NCBI GenBank assembly: GCA_028290465.1
Contig: JAQGJU010000042.1
Location: 1-64,000 of the forward strand
Direction: 5' to 3'
DNA: 64,000 nt
Source of the DNA: Xanthobacteraceae bacterium
GTDB lineage: Bacteria > Pseudomonadota > Alphaproteobacteria > Rhizobiales > Xanthobacteraceae
Shown: positions 36,486 to 44,180 of the stretch, in pieces
Layout: every line of letters starts with the position of its first letter
Position numbering within the stretch: the first letter of the stretch is position 1
Position numbers and translations under genes: made by a program
The notes under the pieces: generated by a model
What the model was told of the DNA's origin: nothing
The model's database searches: none
Seen by the model: only the letters and a program-made list of their open reading frames with translations

Positions 36486-36848
36486 ATGCACAAAATCCTG
36501 CTTGCCGAAGACGACAACGACATGCGGCGCTTCCTGGTAAAGGCGCTGCAGAACGCCGGTTTCGAGGTCATTTCCTACGATAACGGCCTGTCCGCGTACC
36601 AGCGGCTGCGCGAGGAACCCTTCGAGCTGCTGCTGACCGATATCGTGATGCCGGAGATGGACGGGATCGAACTCGCCCGCCGCGCGGCCGAGCTCGACCC
36701 TGATATCAAGATCATGTTCATCACCGGTTTCGCGGCGGTGGCCTTGAATGCCGATTCGACCGCGCCGAAAAACGCCAAGGTGCTGTCCAAGCCGATCCAC
36801 CTGCGCGACCTCGTCAACGAGGTAAATAAGCTTCTGGCGGCCGCCTGA
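36486..36848 (+). CDS. cpdR: single-domain response regulator CpdR
   Basis: A 120-residue stand-alone receiver with phospho-acceptor Asp52 (LLTDIVMPEMDG), acidic E8/D9/D10 and a conserved Lys near the end (VLSKPIHLRDLVNEVNKLL). The near-identity of its layout to alphaproteobacterial CpdR is strong. Unphosphorylated CpdR primes the ClpXP protease to degrade cell-cycle factors such as CtrA-pathway proteins and is switched by the CckA-ChpT phosphorelay. It is monocistronic, followed by tRNA-Val. Confidence 0.95.
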   Translation: MHKILLAEDDNDMRRFLVKALQNAGFEVISYDNGLSAYQRLREEPFELLLTDIVMPEMDGIELARRAAELDPDIKIMFITGFAAVALNADSTAPKNAKVLSKPIHLRDLVNEVNKLLAAA

Positions 36849-36888
36849 TTTCTCGGACCGGGCCGCCGGGTCCGGCCGGCCTCAGCGC

Positions 36889-36917
36889 TTGCTTGATCGG
36901 GTCCGAGCCGATAAGAC
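36889..36917 (+). promoter_or_regulatory. candidate promoter of tRNA-Val
   Basis: TTGCTT (36889-36894), a 17-base spacer and TAAGAC (36912-36917), 22 bases ahead of the mature tRNA 5' end. Confidence 0.45.
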
Positions 36918-36939
36918 GTTGCCACCTTACGACGGGTAT

Positions 36940-37014
36940 GGGCGCGTAGCTCAGCGGAAGAGCACTACCTTGACATGGTAGGGGTCACAGGTTCGATCCC
37001 TGTCGCGCCCACCA
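36940..37014 (+). tRNA. tRNA-Val (GAC anticodon)
   Basis: A complete cloverleaf: acceptor stem GGGCGCG/CGCGCCC, D arm AGCTC..GAGC, anticodon arm CTACC-TTGACAT-GGTAG with anticodon GAC, T arm with GGTTCGATCCC, and encoded CCA at the 3' end. It reads GUC (and GUU by wobble) codons. It borders the accessory patch 37157-39160. Confidence 0.96.
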
Positions 37015-37156
37015 TCCCGATCTAATGACCGTTCCGGCCGGTTCGGTTCGGTTCGGCCCGCAGACTGTAAATCCGACATTTCAAAACCGGCGCCGCCGCT
37101 TCGCCTTCGGCGAAGGTTGTTCGCTACCCGGTGCCGCGCCTGGCGCCGGATCGTCG

Positions 37157-37282
37157 CTTTCGACGCGGTCGATCCGGTGGTGACCGCTCCCGAGCCGAGC
37201 GGCGATTGCCGGCTGATCTCGCCCGGACGCATTCATACGGACGGCCGGCGCGGCGCAAGGTCACGAGCAGGCCGAAGGCTTT
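37157..37282 (-). pseudogene. decayed MarR-family gene fragment
   Basis: About 125 bases closely match the intact MarR gene at 39459-39585, in the same orientation. Shared blocks include TCGACGCGGTCGATCCGGT, ATTGCCGG-TGATCTCGCC and CGCAAGGTCACGA. The fragment encodes the winged-helix part (LLVTLRRAGRPYE, then RPGEISRQSPLGSGAVT), but these lie in different frames because of small indels. One is a missing T after GATCCGG. No start or full domain remains. The rest of 37015-37496 holds no gene I can support. Confidence 0.82.
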
Positions 37283-37496
37283 CGTGCGCGAAATCGCGTT
37301 CGTCAAACCGGCCGTGGATGTCCGGAGAGTGCGCCGGCAGGCCTTCGGCTCAAGCAACCGTGTTTCCGCAGGTTGACGCAAGAGCGCGGGAAAGGCCGCA
37401 ATACACGTCAAATCATTTTCGGGATGCCGACTATCATTGGTGAGCGCGTCGCCGATGGCCGGCGATGTGTGTGCCAGCCACTCGGATGAAATCGAA

Positions 37497-37940
37497 ATGG
37501 ATGCCCCCATCAAAGTGAAGCCAGTGGTTGAATTGCGGGACTACCTCGCGCAGGAGCGAACGTATCTCGCCTGGATTCGCACGGGCATCGCGTTGATGGG
37601 ATTCGGGTTTTTGATGATCCGTTTTGGGATTTTTGGCGACGAGCCCCACATGACGCAACTGACCCCCGCCGGTCAGCCCCCCGCGCTCTCACTCTGGTTC
37701 GGCGCTGCGCTTATCGCGATCGGCGCACTCGTAAATCTGTTTTCCGCATGGAGCTTTGCGCGCCTGGCTGGCGAATTGAAACGCGATCAGTTCGTGGACC
37801 GCTCCCTCTCCAAGCAAGGCGTGATCGTGGCCTTGTCCCTGGCATTGCTTGGCATTTCCATCACGTACCTGACCTTGTTCCTGGCGCAGCCGCCGCACGC
37901 GTTACATGCGTCAATCGTCGGCATGGCGATTGGTCAATAG
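37497..37940 (+). CDS. DUF202 (YidH-type) small membrane protein
   Basis: A 147-residue protein with three membrane helices at about 30-48, 66-88 and 107-128. The first carries the family signature LAQERTYLAWIRTGIALMGFGF. The function of DUF202 is unknown. ATG 37497 (MDAPIKVKPVVELRD) is chosen, with in-frame ATGs at 37455 and 37437 as alternatives. It is followed after 12 bases by the sulfite-oxidase-like gene, so the two are one operon. Base composition is visibly less GC-rich than the flanks, suggesting acquisition. Confidence 0.85.
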   Translation: MDAPIKVKPVVELRDYLAQERTYLAWIRTGIALMGFGFLMIRFGIFGDEPHMTQLTPAGQPPALSLWFGAALIAIGALVNLFSAWSFARLAGELKRDQFVDRSLSKQGVIVALSLALLGISITYLTLFLAQPPHALHASIVGMAIGQ

Positions 37941-37952
37941 GAGAAGAAGCCG

Positions 37953-39059
37953 ATGGAAGGCTCGAAAAAGCTTCACATCGACCATGCTGCCCAATGGTCT
38001 TCGGCGGGTCTCACCATCCGACAAAAGGAACCAAAGAATCTGGAGGCTCCTTTCGATCCGATCGACTCCTACCTCACGCCGACGGAGTTGTTCTACATAC
38101 GCAGTCATTTTCCGACACCAACCTTGGACCAGGCCTCTTATCAACTTCGTATCGATGGCGCGGTCAGACGTCCGTTGACATTGAGCTACGCGGAGTTGCG
38201 GAGCATGCCATCCGAGACCCGGGTCGTGACTTTAGAGTGCGCTGGCAATAGTCGGGTCTTTCTCGTCCCTCAGGTGCCGGGAGCACAGTGGGAACTCGGA
38301 GCCGTCAGCAATGCGGAATGGACCGGTGTGCCCCTGCGAGCGTTGCTGGAGCGTGCCGGCTTGGCCGACAATGCTTGCGAGATCGTGCTCGAAGGAGCGG
38401 ATCGCGGAACACCCAAAGACGAGCCCCTTCCTCCCGATCCGATCTCGTATGCTTGGAGCGTGCCCCGAGCCAAGGCCATTCAGCCGGAGGTCCTGATTGC
38501 CTATCAAATGAATGGTCGCGATCTTTCGCCGGATCACGGTTTTCCGGTGCGCGCAATTGTGCCTGGCCACTATGGAATGGCTTCGGTCAAGTGGCTAACG
38601 CGTATCCAGGCCGTATGTGAGCCGTTTCGGGGTTACTGGCTGACCTCGGATTATGCCTACTGGGCCTCGATGGATGGAAAGCCGGTGCGGCACCCGCTGG
38701 GAGAAATGAAGCTCAAGTCCGAAATTGCGCGACCACATGTTTACGAAACCCTGGCCCCGAACCTTACCTACACGGTTTCCGGTGCTGCATGGTCGGGCGA
38801 AACCGACGTGACCGAGATCGCAGTGAGCACCGATGGTGGCCGAACATGGGCCGAGGCAGAATTCCTAGACCCCGTGCGACGGCATGCGTGGCGACGTTGG
38901 AAATTCGATTGGCTTACACCGAAAGAAACCGGGCCGTATACGCTGCTGGCCCGCGCCAAGGACGCCAGCGGTCTGGTTCAACCTGACAAGCACGACAAGA
39001 ACTACGGCGTCTACGTGATCAATCACTCTCTCCCGATTGAAGTATTCGTAGACGATTGA
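37953..39059 (+). CDS. sulfite-oxidase-like molybdopterin enzyme, cytosolic form
   Basis: A 368-residue protein of the sulfite oxidase superfamily. The molybdopterin domain has the Mo-ligand Cys96 (VVTLECAGNSR), GVPLRALLERAGL and the conserved DHGFPVRAIVPGHYG. A C-terminal Mo-co dimerisation domain follows (about 260-365: VSGAAWSGETDVTEIAVSTD, then GPYTLLARAKDA). There is no Tat or Sec signal, unlike the periplasmic SorA/YedY enzymes, and no heme or FAD domain. The electron acceptor is therefore unclear, and the coupled DUF202 membrane protein is a candidate partner by position only. AGGAG precedes the ATG. Lower GC than the surroundings suggests transfer. Confidence 0.88.
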   Translation: MEGSKKLHIDHAAQWSSAGLTIRQKEPKNLEAPFDPIDSYLTPTELFYIRSHFPTPTLDQASYQLRIDGAVRRPLTLSYAELRSMPSETRVVTLECAGNSRVFLVPQVPGAQWELGAVSNAEWTGVPLRALLERAGLADNACEIVLEGADRGTPKDEPLPPDPISYAWSVPRAKAIQPEVLIAYQMNGRDLSPDHGFPVRAIVPGHYGMASVKWLTRIQAVCEPFRGYWLTSDYAYWASMDGKPVRHPLGEMKLKSEIARPHVYETLAPNLTYTVSGAAWSGETDVTEIAVSTDGGRTWAEAEFLDPVRRHAWRRWKFDWLTPKETGPYTLLARAKDASGLVQPDKHDKNYGVYVINHSLPIEVFVDD

Positions 39060-39111
39060 GGCGGTCCGCGACCGTGACGCCGGGGGATGCGCTCCAACAC
39101 TTCAGAAAGAC

Positions 39112-39155
39112 GCGTTTTCTTCACCCGAAGTGGATTCCACTTCGCTTGAAAACGC
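39112..39155. repeat. palindromic repeat, family B, copy between convergent genes
   Basis: Outer GCGTTTTC/GAAAACGC with a highly symmetrical middle (CCCGAAGTGGATTCCACTTC). It lies 53 bases after the sulfite-oxidase-like stop and 33 before the MarR stop, marking the right edge of the accessory patch. Confidence 0.88.
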
Positions 39156-39187
39156 TCTAATGCACGGCTTCGACCCCAAAGGACGCC

Positions 39188-39754
39188 TCAGACTCGGTGC
39201 TTCGCCTTCCGCGACGATCCTTTGCCCTGCGGCGTTGAACGCGGCACCAGGTCATCGCTTTCGACCGACAGCAGCAGTTTCGACAGCAGCGAGGCGAGCG
39301 CGGCACGCTCGGGCTTTGTGAGCGCCGCCATGACGCCGGCGAGTTCGGCAAACTGACGCTCGATGGCGCGATCGGCGAGCGCCCTGCCCTTGGCGGTCAG
39401 CCGCACCACGACGCCGCGCCGGTCGCCAGCATCCGGGCGGCGCTCGACGAGACCAAGCTTTTCGACGCGGTCGATCCGGTTGGTGACCGCGCCCGAGCTG
39501 AGCAGCGATTGCCGGTTGATCTCGCCCGGACGTAATTCATAAGGGCGCCCGGCGCGACGCAAGGTCACGATCAGGCTGAAAGCTTCCCAGGTCAGATCGA
39601 GATCGGCGAGCCATTGTTCGGTGCGCCGCACCAGCAACGCATCAAGCCGCTGCACGCGGCCGAGAATGCCCAGCGGCCACGCATCGAGATCCGGGCGCTC
39701 GCGTTTCCAACCGTCCAGAAAACCGGCAATCGTGTCGCGCTTTTGAGCGGCCAT
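39188..39754 (-). CDS. MarR-family transcriptional regulator
   Basis: A 188-residue dimeric winged-helix regulator. The recognition part is REINRQSLLSSGAVTNRIDRVEKLGLVERRPDAGDRRGVVVRLT (shown here in pieces: RQSLLSSGAVTNRIDRVEKL, then a wing with DAGDRRG). ATG 39754 (MAAQKRDTIAG) is chosen over an in-frame TTG three codons earlier. It is divergent from the amidohydrolase/ABC operon with a symmetrical site in the 127-base gap, so it most likely represses that operon and itself, released by the transported compound. A decayed paralogous fragment lies at 37157. Confidence 0.92.
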   Translation of the reverse strand: MAAQKRDTIAGFLDGWKRERPDLDAWPLGILGRVQRLDALLVRRTEQWLADLDLTWEAFSLIVTLRRAGRPYELRPGEINRQSLLSSGAVTNRIDRVEKLGLVERRPDAGDRRGVVVRLTAKGRALADRAIERQFAELAGVMAALTKPERAALASLLSKLLLSVESDDLVPRSTPQGKGSSRKAKHRV

Positions 39755-39769
39755 GCGTTCCAATGTCTC

Positions 39770-39794
39770 TTGACACTAAGATATTTCACATCAA
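39770..39794. promoter_or_regulatory. MarR operator candidate
   Basis: Perfectly symmetrical TTGA-N4-AA-N5-TT-N4-TCAA, 25 bases, in the AT-rich divergent gap, 16 bases from the MarR start. Length and symmetry are typical for MarR dimers. A TTGACA hexamer overlaps its left arm. Confidence 0.7.
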
Positions 39795-39881
39795 ACAATA
39801 TACTGCCGACGCGCGCATGAGAAGGCAAAACGCCCGAACCTCCCAGTTGACGAGCGCCCATAGCTGAAGGAAACGGATCGC

Positions 39882-41294
39882 GTGAGCAAAGTTCTGATCA
39901 AGAACGGTTATGTGGTCACCGTCGACGATGGCCGGCGCGTCTGGCCGAAAGGTTTCGTGGCGACCGACGGCGCACGGATCGGCGCGGTCGGTGCGATGGA
40001 CACCTGCCCGAGCGATCAAGGCTTCGACGAAGTGATCGATGCCGCCGGCTGTGTGGTGATGCCGGGCCTGATCAATGCGCACCAGCATCACTGGTACACG
40101 TTGTTTAAAGGCCTCGCCGACGGTTACCTGCTGGAAGACTGGGTCACGGGGCTGATGCTGCCGCTCGCGCGTCAGCTCACACCCGAAGCGCTGAAAGTAT
40201 CCGGTTATGTGGCGGCGCTGGAGATGCTGGCGACCGGCACCACCTGCTCGTTCAATCACTCGGTCACCACGACAACGGCGGATCACGTTCGCGCCACCAT
40301 CGAGTCGCATCAGGAAGTCGGCATCCGGCAGGTCTTCGCCAAGGAACTTCGCTGCAACACGCCCGGCAATCCGACGCATCCGCTGTCGCTCGACGACGCG
40401 CTGGGCGATTTCGACGACGAAGTGAAGCGCTGGGACGGCTTCGACGACGGCCGGGTCCGCATGGCCATGGTCATTGAATCCAACGCGCATTGGGTCGCGG
40501 CCGGCATGAGCACGGAAGAATTGATCGTCCGCGGCTATCAGTTCGCCAAGTCGCACAATCTGCAGATCTCGGCGCACATCTCCGGCGGCACCTTCTCGCT
40601 GGAAAAGGGATTCTTGAAATATCTGCGCGAGACCGGCCGCACCGATGTCCGCTATCTGATGCAACTCGGCGTGCTGGACCCGAACTGGATCATGATCCAC
40701 GGCATCCACTGCACCGATCTCGATATCGAGCACATGGCACGGGTCGGCGCGCATTACGTTTACACGCCGACCAGCGAATCGATTCGCGGCGGCGGCATCG
40801 GCCCGTTTGCCAACGCCGTGAAGGCCGGCGTGAATTGCGCGCTCGGCACCGACGGTCCGATGGTCGACTATTCGGTCGACATGGTCGAACAGATGAAAGG
40901 CTGCACCCTGATGCAGCATGTGCGGCATCTCGACCCCACCCGTATGCCGCCCGAGCGTAGCATCGAGATGGCGACCATCAATGCGGCCAAAGCCCTGCGG
41001 CTCGATCACGAGATCGGTTCCCTGGAGGTCGGCAAGCGCGCCGACATCGCGGTGTTCGACTTGACCGGGCCGCATATCGGCGTGGTGCACCGGCCGATTT
41101 CCAGCCTGGTGTTCGCCGGCAAAGGCACCGACGCCAAATACGTATTGGTGAACGGCGATGTCTGCCTGCGCGAAGGCGTTTTCCCGCGCTTCGCGGATGC
41201 CGGCGCGGCGGTCGCCGAGGCCAAGATCCTGGCCGGCCACGTGCTCGACAAGGCCGGGCTATCGCACCGCCTCGACCACGATTGGCGGTCCTGA
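39882..41294 (+). CDS. amidohydrolase (ATZ/TRZ-like aminohydrolase or deaminase)
   Basis: A 470-residue metal-dependent hydrolase of the TrzN/AtzB/8-oxoguanine-deaminase branch. VMPGLINAHQHHWYT has the metal pair H67-x-H69. Later LQISAHISGGTFS, MIHGIHCTDLDIEH and LGTDGPMVDYSVDM give the remaining His and Asp ligands. The start is GTG 39882 with GAAGGA upstream. It heads an operon with a complete NMT1/THI5-type ABC importer, so it likely deaminates or dechlorinates an imported nitrogen heterocycle. The exact substrate cannot be read from the sequence. Confidence 0.9.
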   Translation: MSKVLIKNGYVVTVDDGRRVWPKGFVATDGARIGAVGAMDTCPSDQGFDEVIDAAGCVVMPGLINAHQHHWYTLFKGLADGYLLEDWVTGLMLPLARQLTPEALKVSGYVAALEMLATGTTCSFNHSVTTTTADHVRATIESHQEVGIRQVFAKELRCNTPGNPTHPLSLDDALGDFDDEVKRWDGFDDGRVRMAMVIESNAHWVAAGMSTEELIVRGYQFAKSHNLQISAHISGGTFSLEKGFLKYLRETGRTDVRYLMQLGVLDPNWIMIHGIHCTDLDIEHMARVGAHYVYTPTSESIRGGGIGPFANAVKAGVNCALGTDGPMVDYSVDMVEQMKGCTLMQHVRHLDPTRMPPERSIEMATINAAKALRLDHEIGSLEVGKRADIAVFDLTGPHIGVVHRPISSLVFAGKGTDAKYVLVNGDVCLREGVFPRFADAGAAVAEAKILAGHVLDKAGLSHRLDHDWRS

Positions 41295-41374
41295 TGACGC
41301 CATCCCGACGCCATCCACATCGTCGAAGCCGTCCACCTCGCCGAAGCCCCACACCGGCCGGACTGGCATAGCCC

Positions 41375-42184
41375 ATGGACATTGTCGTCGAACACGTACG
41401 CAAGACGTTCGGCTCCGGCGACAAATCCGAAGTGCTGGCGCTGGACGACGTCAGCCATCGCTTTGGTTCGCAGAAGATCACGTGTTTGCTCGGCCCCAGC
41501 GGCTGCGGCAAGAGCACCCTCATTCAGATCATCGGCGGCATCGAGGACGCGACCAGCGGCCGGATCCGCATTGAGGATCCGGCACGGTCCGGCGGCACCA
41601 CCAAGCTCGGCGCTGAATCCGTGATGATGTGGCAGGGGTTGAACCTGTTCCCGTGGCGCAGCGTGATCGACAATGTCGCGTTCGGGCCGCAGATGCATGG
41701 TGTCGGCAAGGCCCAGCGTTACGCGCGGGCAACAGAGTTGCTGGCGTCGGTCGGACTGCGCGGCTTCGAACAGCATATGCCGGCGCAGCTATCCGGCGGC
41801 ATGCGGCAGCGCGTGGCACTGGCGCGGGCGCTGATCATGGAACGGCCGATCATGCTGATGGACGAGCCGTTCGGCGCGCTGGACGCCCAGACCAAGATCG
41901 TCATGCAGGAAGAACTGCTGCGCATCTTCGACCGCACCAAAAAGACCATCCTGTTCGTCACCCACGCCATCGAGGAAGCCATCCTGCTCGGCGACGAAGT
42001 GCTGGTGATGACGGCGCGGCCGGGCCGCATCAAGGAAATCATCAAGGTCGACCTGCCGCGGCCGCGCGGCCTGGACATTCTGGGCTCGCCGGAATTCGCC
42101 GCGCTGTTCGATCGCGCGTTTCATCTCATTCGCGATGAAGTGACGCGGGCGATGCGCGAACAGGAAGAGGCCGTACGCGCATGA
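41375..42184 (+). CDS. ABC transporter ATPase (nitrate/sulfonate/taurine type)
   Basis: A 269-residue ATP-binding subunit: Walker A GPSGCGKSTL, signature LSGGMRQRVALARAL, Walker B IMLMDEPFGALD and switch His in LFVTHAIEEAI. It closely resembles SsuB/TauB/NrtD proteins. The first 40 residues precede the usual Walker A position without unusual insertions. Its stop overlaps the permease start (ATGA). Confidence 0.94.
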   Translation: MDIVVEHVRKTFGSGDKSEVLALDDVSHRFGSQKITCLLGPSGCGKSTLIQIIGGIEDATSGRIRIEDPARSGGTTKLGAESVMMWQGLNLFPWRSVIDNVAFGPQMHGVGKAQRYARATELLASVGLRGFEQHMPAQLSGGMRQRVALARALIMERPIMLMDEPFGALDAQTKIVMQEELLRIFDRTKKTILFVTHAIEEAILLGDEVLVMTARPGRIKEIIKVDLPRPRGLDILGSPEFAALFDRAFHLIRDEVTRAMREQEEAVRA

Positions 42185-42972
42185 TGGCACGCCGCCCGTC
42201 CACACTGATGATCTGGGCGGAACGGATATTGCCGGCGCTGTCCGTGGTGCTGTTTGTGCTGGCCTGGGAAGCCATGGTGTGGATTCGCGAAATTCCGCCG
42301 ATCTTTTTGCCGGCGCCGTCGTCGATCGCCCGATACCTCTGGCGCATGATCGCCGACGGCTCGATGGAATATCATGTGCTCATCACGTTTCTGCGCATCA
42401 TGGGCGGCTTCCTGATCGCGGCCGTGACCGGCATCGCGCTCGGCGTACTGATGGGCATGTCGCGGCTGGTGTCGCGCATCGCCGATCTGTGGATCGCGGC
42501 GCTGTATCCGCTGCCGAAGATTTCGCTGATCCCGCTGCTGATCATCTGGCTCGGCACCGGCGAGAGCTACAAGCTGGTGATCAGCGCGATCACGGCGTTC
42601 TTCCCGATCGTGATGAGCACCTATTCGGGCATCCGCCAAGCGGACTCAGGTCTGATCAAGGCGGCGCGCGATCTCGGCGCCAACCGCCGTCAGGTGCAGT
42701 GGCACGTGGTGCTGCCCTGCGCCATTCCGAGCATCTTTTCCGGACTGCAGCTCGGCATGGGCGTGACCATCATATTGGTGGTCGCGGCCGAAATGATCGG
42801 CGGCTCCAGCCAGAGCGGCATGGGCTATCTGCTGATCAGCGCCGGCCAGGTGATGGAAACCGAAAAAGTATTCGCCGCGCTGATCGTGCTCGCCGTGATG
42901 GGCGCCGTCATCATCAAGTCGCAGCAGTGGCTCGACCGCAAGATCGCACCCTGGGCCGCATCGGCCCAATGA
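42181..42972 (+). CDS. ABC transporter permease (SsuC/TauC type)
   Basis: A 263-residue membrane subunit with about six helices. The cytoplasmic EAA-loop is ADSGLIKAARDLGANRRQVQWHVVLPCA, contacting the ATPase. It is translationally coupled to the ATPase gene by a four-base overlap, with 19 bases to the binding-protein gene downstream. Confidence 0.93.
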   Translation: MMARRPSTLMIWAERILPALSVVLFVLAWEAMVWIREIPPIFLPAPSSIARYLWRMIADGSMEYHVLITFLRIMGGFLIAAVTGIALGVLMGMSRLVSRIADLWIAALYPLPKISLIPLLIIWLGTGESYKLVISAITAFFPIVMSTYSGIRQADSGLIKAARDLGANRRQVQWHVVLPCAIPSIFSGLQLGMGVTIILVVAAEMIGGSSQSGMGYLLISAGQVMETEKVFAALIVLAVMGAVIIKSQQWLDRKIAPWAASAQ

Positions 42973-42991
42973 CCCACGAAAGGAACGCGTC

Positions 42992-44056
42992 ATGAGTTTC
43001 CGGTTCTGTTCAAAGGCGGCGCTGGCCGCATGGTCGTGCTTGGCGGTGTCTTGGCTGGCGGTCGCGGCGCCGGCCGGCGCGGCCGACGTCATCCGCATCG
43101 GCGAAGGCCCGTTCATCACCGGCGGCGGCTTCCTGGTCGCGCAGGAGAAGGGTTACTTCAAGAAGATGGACCTCGACATCCAGACCAAGATGTTCATCGA
43201 CGGCGCGCTGTCGGTGCCGTCGCTGATCGCCGGCGAACTCGACATCACGTTCATGACTGCGAACGCCGCGTTTTTCAACAGCGTCGCCAAAGGCGCGCCG
43301 CTGGTCGTGGTGCTGGACCGCGGCAACAACAAGGTCGGCCGCGCCTATACGGCGATCAACGTCACCCAGGAGCTTGCCGATCAGGGCGTCAAGTCGATCG
43401 CCGATTTCGCCAAGCTGAAGGGCAAGAAGATCGGCCTGAGCGCGACCGGCAGCATCAATCAGTATGTTTTCTCTCTGGCGCTGCAGAAGGCCGGCCTCGA
43501 TCCGCGCAAGGATGTGCAGTGGATCACCAACGTGCCGCAACCGGACCTGATGAAGATGCTCGGCGCCAAGCAGGTCGATGCCACCGATCTCGCCTACCAG
43601 TTCAGCTATTTTGCGCAGCAAAGTAAGTTTGGCCCGATCGTCGCCAAGGGCGACGACATCGATCCGGACGGCCAGATCAGCGTGTACGCCGCCCGCAAGG
43701 CGTTCGTCGCCGAGAAGCGCGATGTGCTGGTGCGCTTCGCCATGGCGTATCTGCAGGGCGCCAAGGAATTCAACGCCGCGGCCGTCGCAACCGACAAGTA
43801 CCCGGAGATCGTCGAGATCCTGGCCAAGACCACCGCGCTGGCCAAGCCGGAGATCGTCAAGGCGATCGCGCCGAACTGGTCCTACGTCAACGAGGACGGC
43901 ATCCCGAACGTCGCCTCGATCATGAAGATGCAGGACTACTGGGCCGACTACTTCACCTATGTGGAGAAGAAGGTGCCGGAGGCGCAGCTTCTCGACCTGT
44001 CGATCGCCAAGGAAGCCAAGGCGCGGCTCGACAAGGAAAAGCCGTTCGGTAACTAA
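42992..44056 (+). CDS. NMT1/THI5-like periplasmic substrate-binding protein
   Basis: A 354-residue solute-binding protein with signal peptide (AALAAWSCLAVSWLAVAAPAGA). The mature part begins ADVIRIGEGPFITGGGFLVA and contains FIDGALSVPSLIAGELDITF, the ligand-cleft segment of this family, which binds sulfonates, nitrate or pyrimidines. It delivers ligand to the permease/ATPase encoded upstream. The ligand is probably the substrate of the amidohydrolase. Confidence 0.92.
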   Translation: MSFRFCSKAALAAWSCLAVSWLAVAAPAGAADVIRIGEGPFITGGGFLVAQEKGYFKKMDLDIQTKMFIDGALSVPSLIAGELDITFMTANAAFFNSVAKGAPLVVVLDRGNNKVGRAYTAINVTQELADQGVKSIADFAKLKGKKIGLSATGSINQYVFSLALQKAGLDPRKDVQWITNVPQPDLMKMLGAKQVDATDLAYQFSYFAQQSKFGPIVAKGDDIDPDGQISVYAARKAFVAEKRDVLVRFAMAYLQGAKEFNAAAVATDKYPEIVEILAKTTALAKPEIVKAIAPNWSYVNEDGIPNVASIMKMQDYWADYFTYVEKKVPEAQLLDLSIAKEAKARLDKEKPFGN

Positions 44057-44080
44057 CGACGGCGGGTAACCACGAAGGTA

Positions 44081-44116
44081 TTGAGGCCCGCGGTCGTTAA
44101 GATCGGCGGGCCTCAA
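44081..44116 (+). terminator. hairpin after the ABC transporter operon
   Basis: A perfect 11-bp stem TTGAGGCCCGC/GCGGGCCTCAA with a 14-base loop, 24 bases after the binding-protein stop. There is no U run, so it may stabilise the 3' end rather than terminate alone. Confidence 0.55.
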
Positions 44117-44180
44117 GGCTTCCCGCTGCGGCGGCGACATGATACGCGCACGGCTGCTTTCGCCGGAAACGCGCTGAATC

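Noticed and set aside
36258-36800. 180-codon N-terminal extension of N-formylglutamate amidohydrolase
   Set aside because: It would run opposite cpdR; the family start is MPDVNDEFD at 36257.
36990-37014. Search for a repeated tRNA-Val 3' end as attachment site of the accessory patch
   Set aside because: No second copy of the tRNA 3' segment was found downstream, so integration by a tRNA-specific integrase is not supported; no integrase gene is present.
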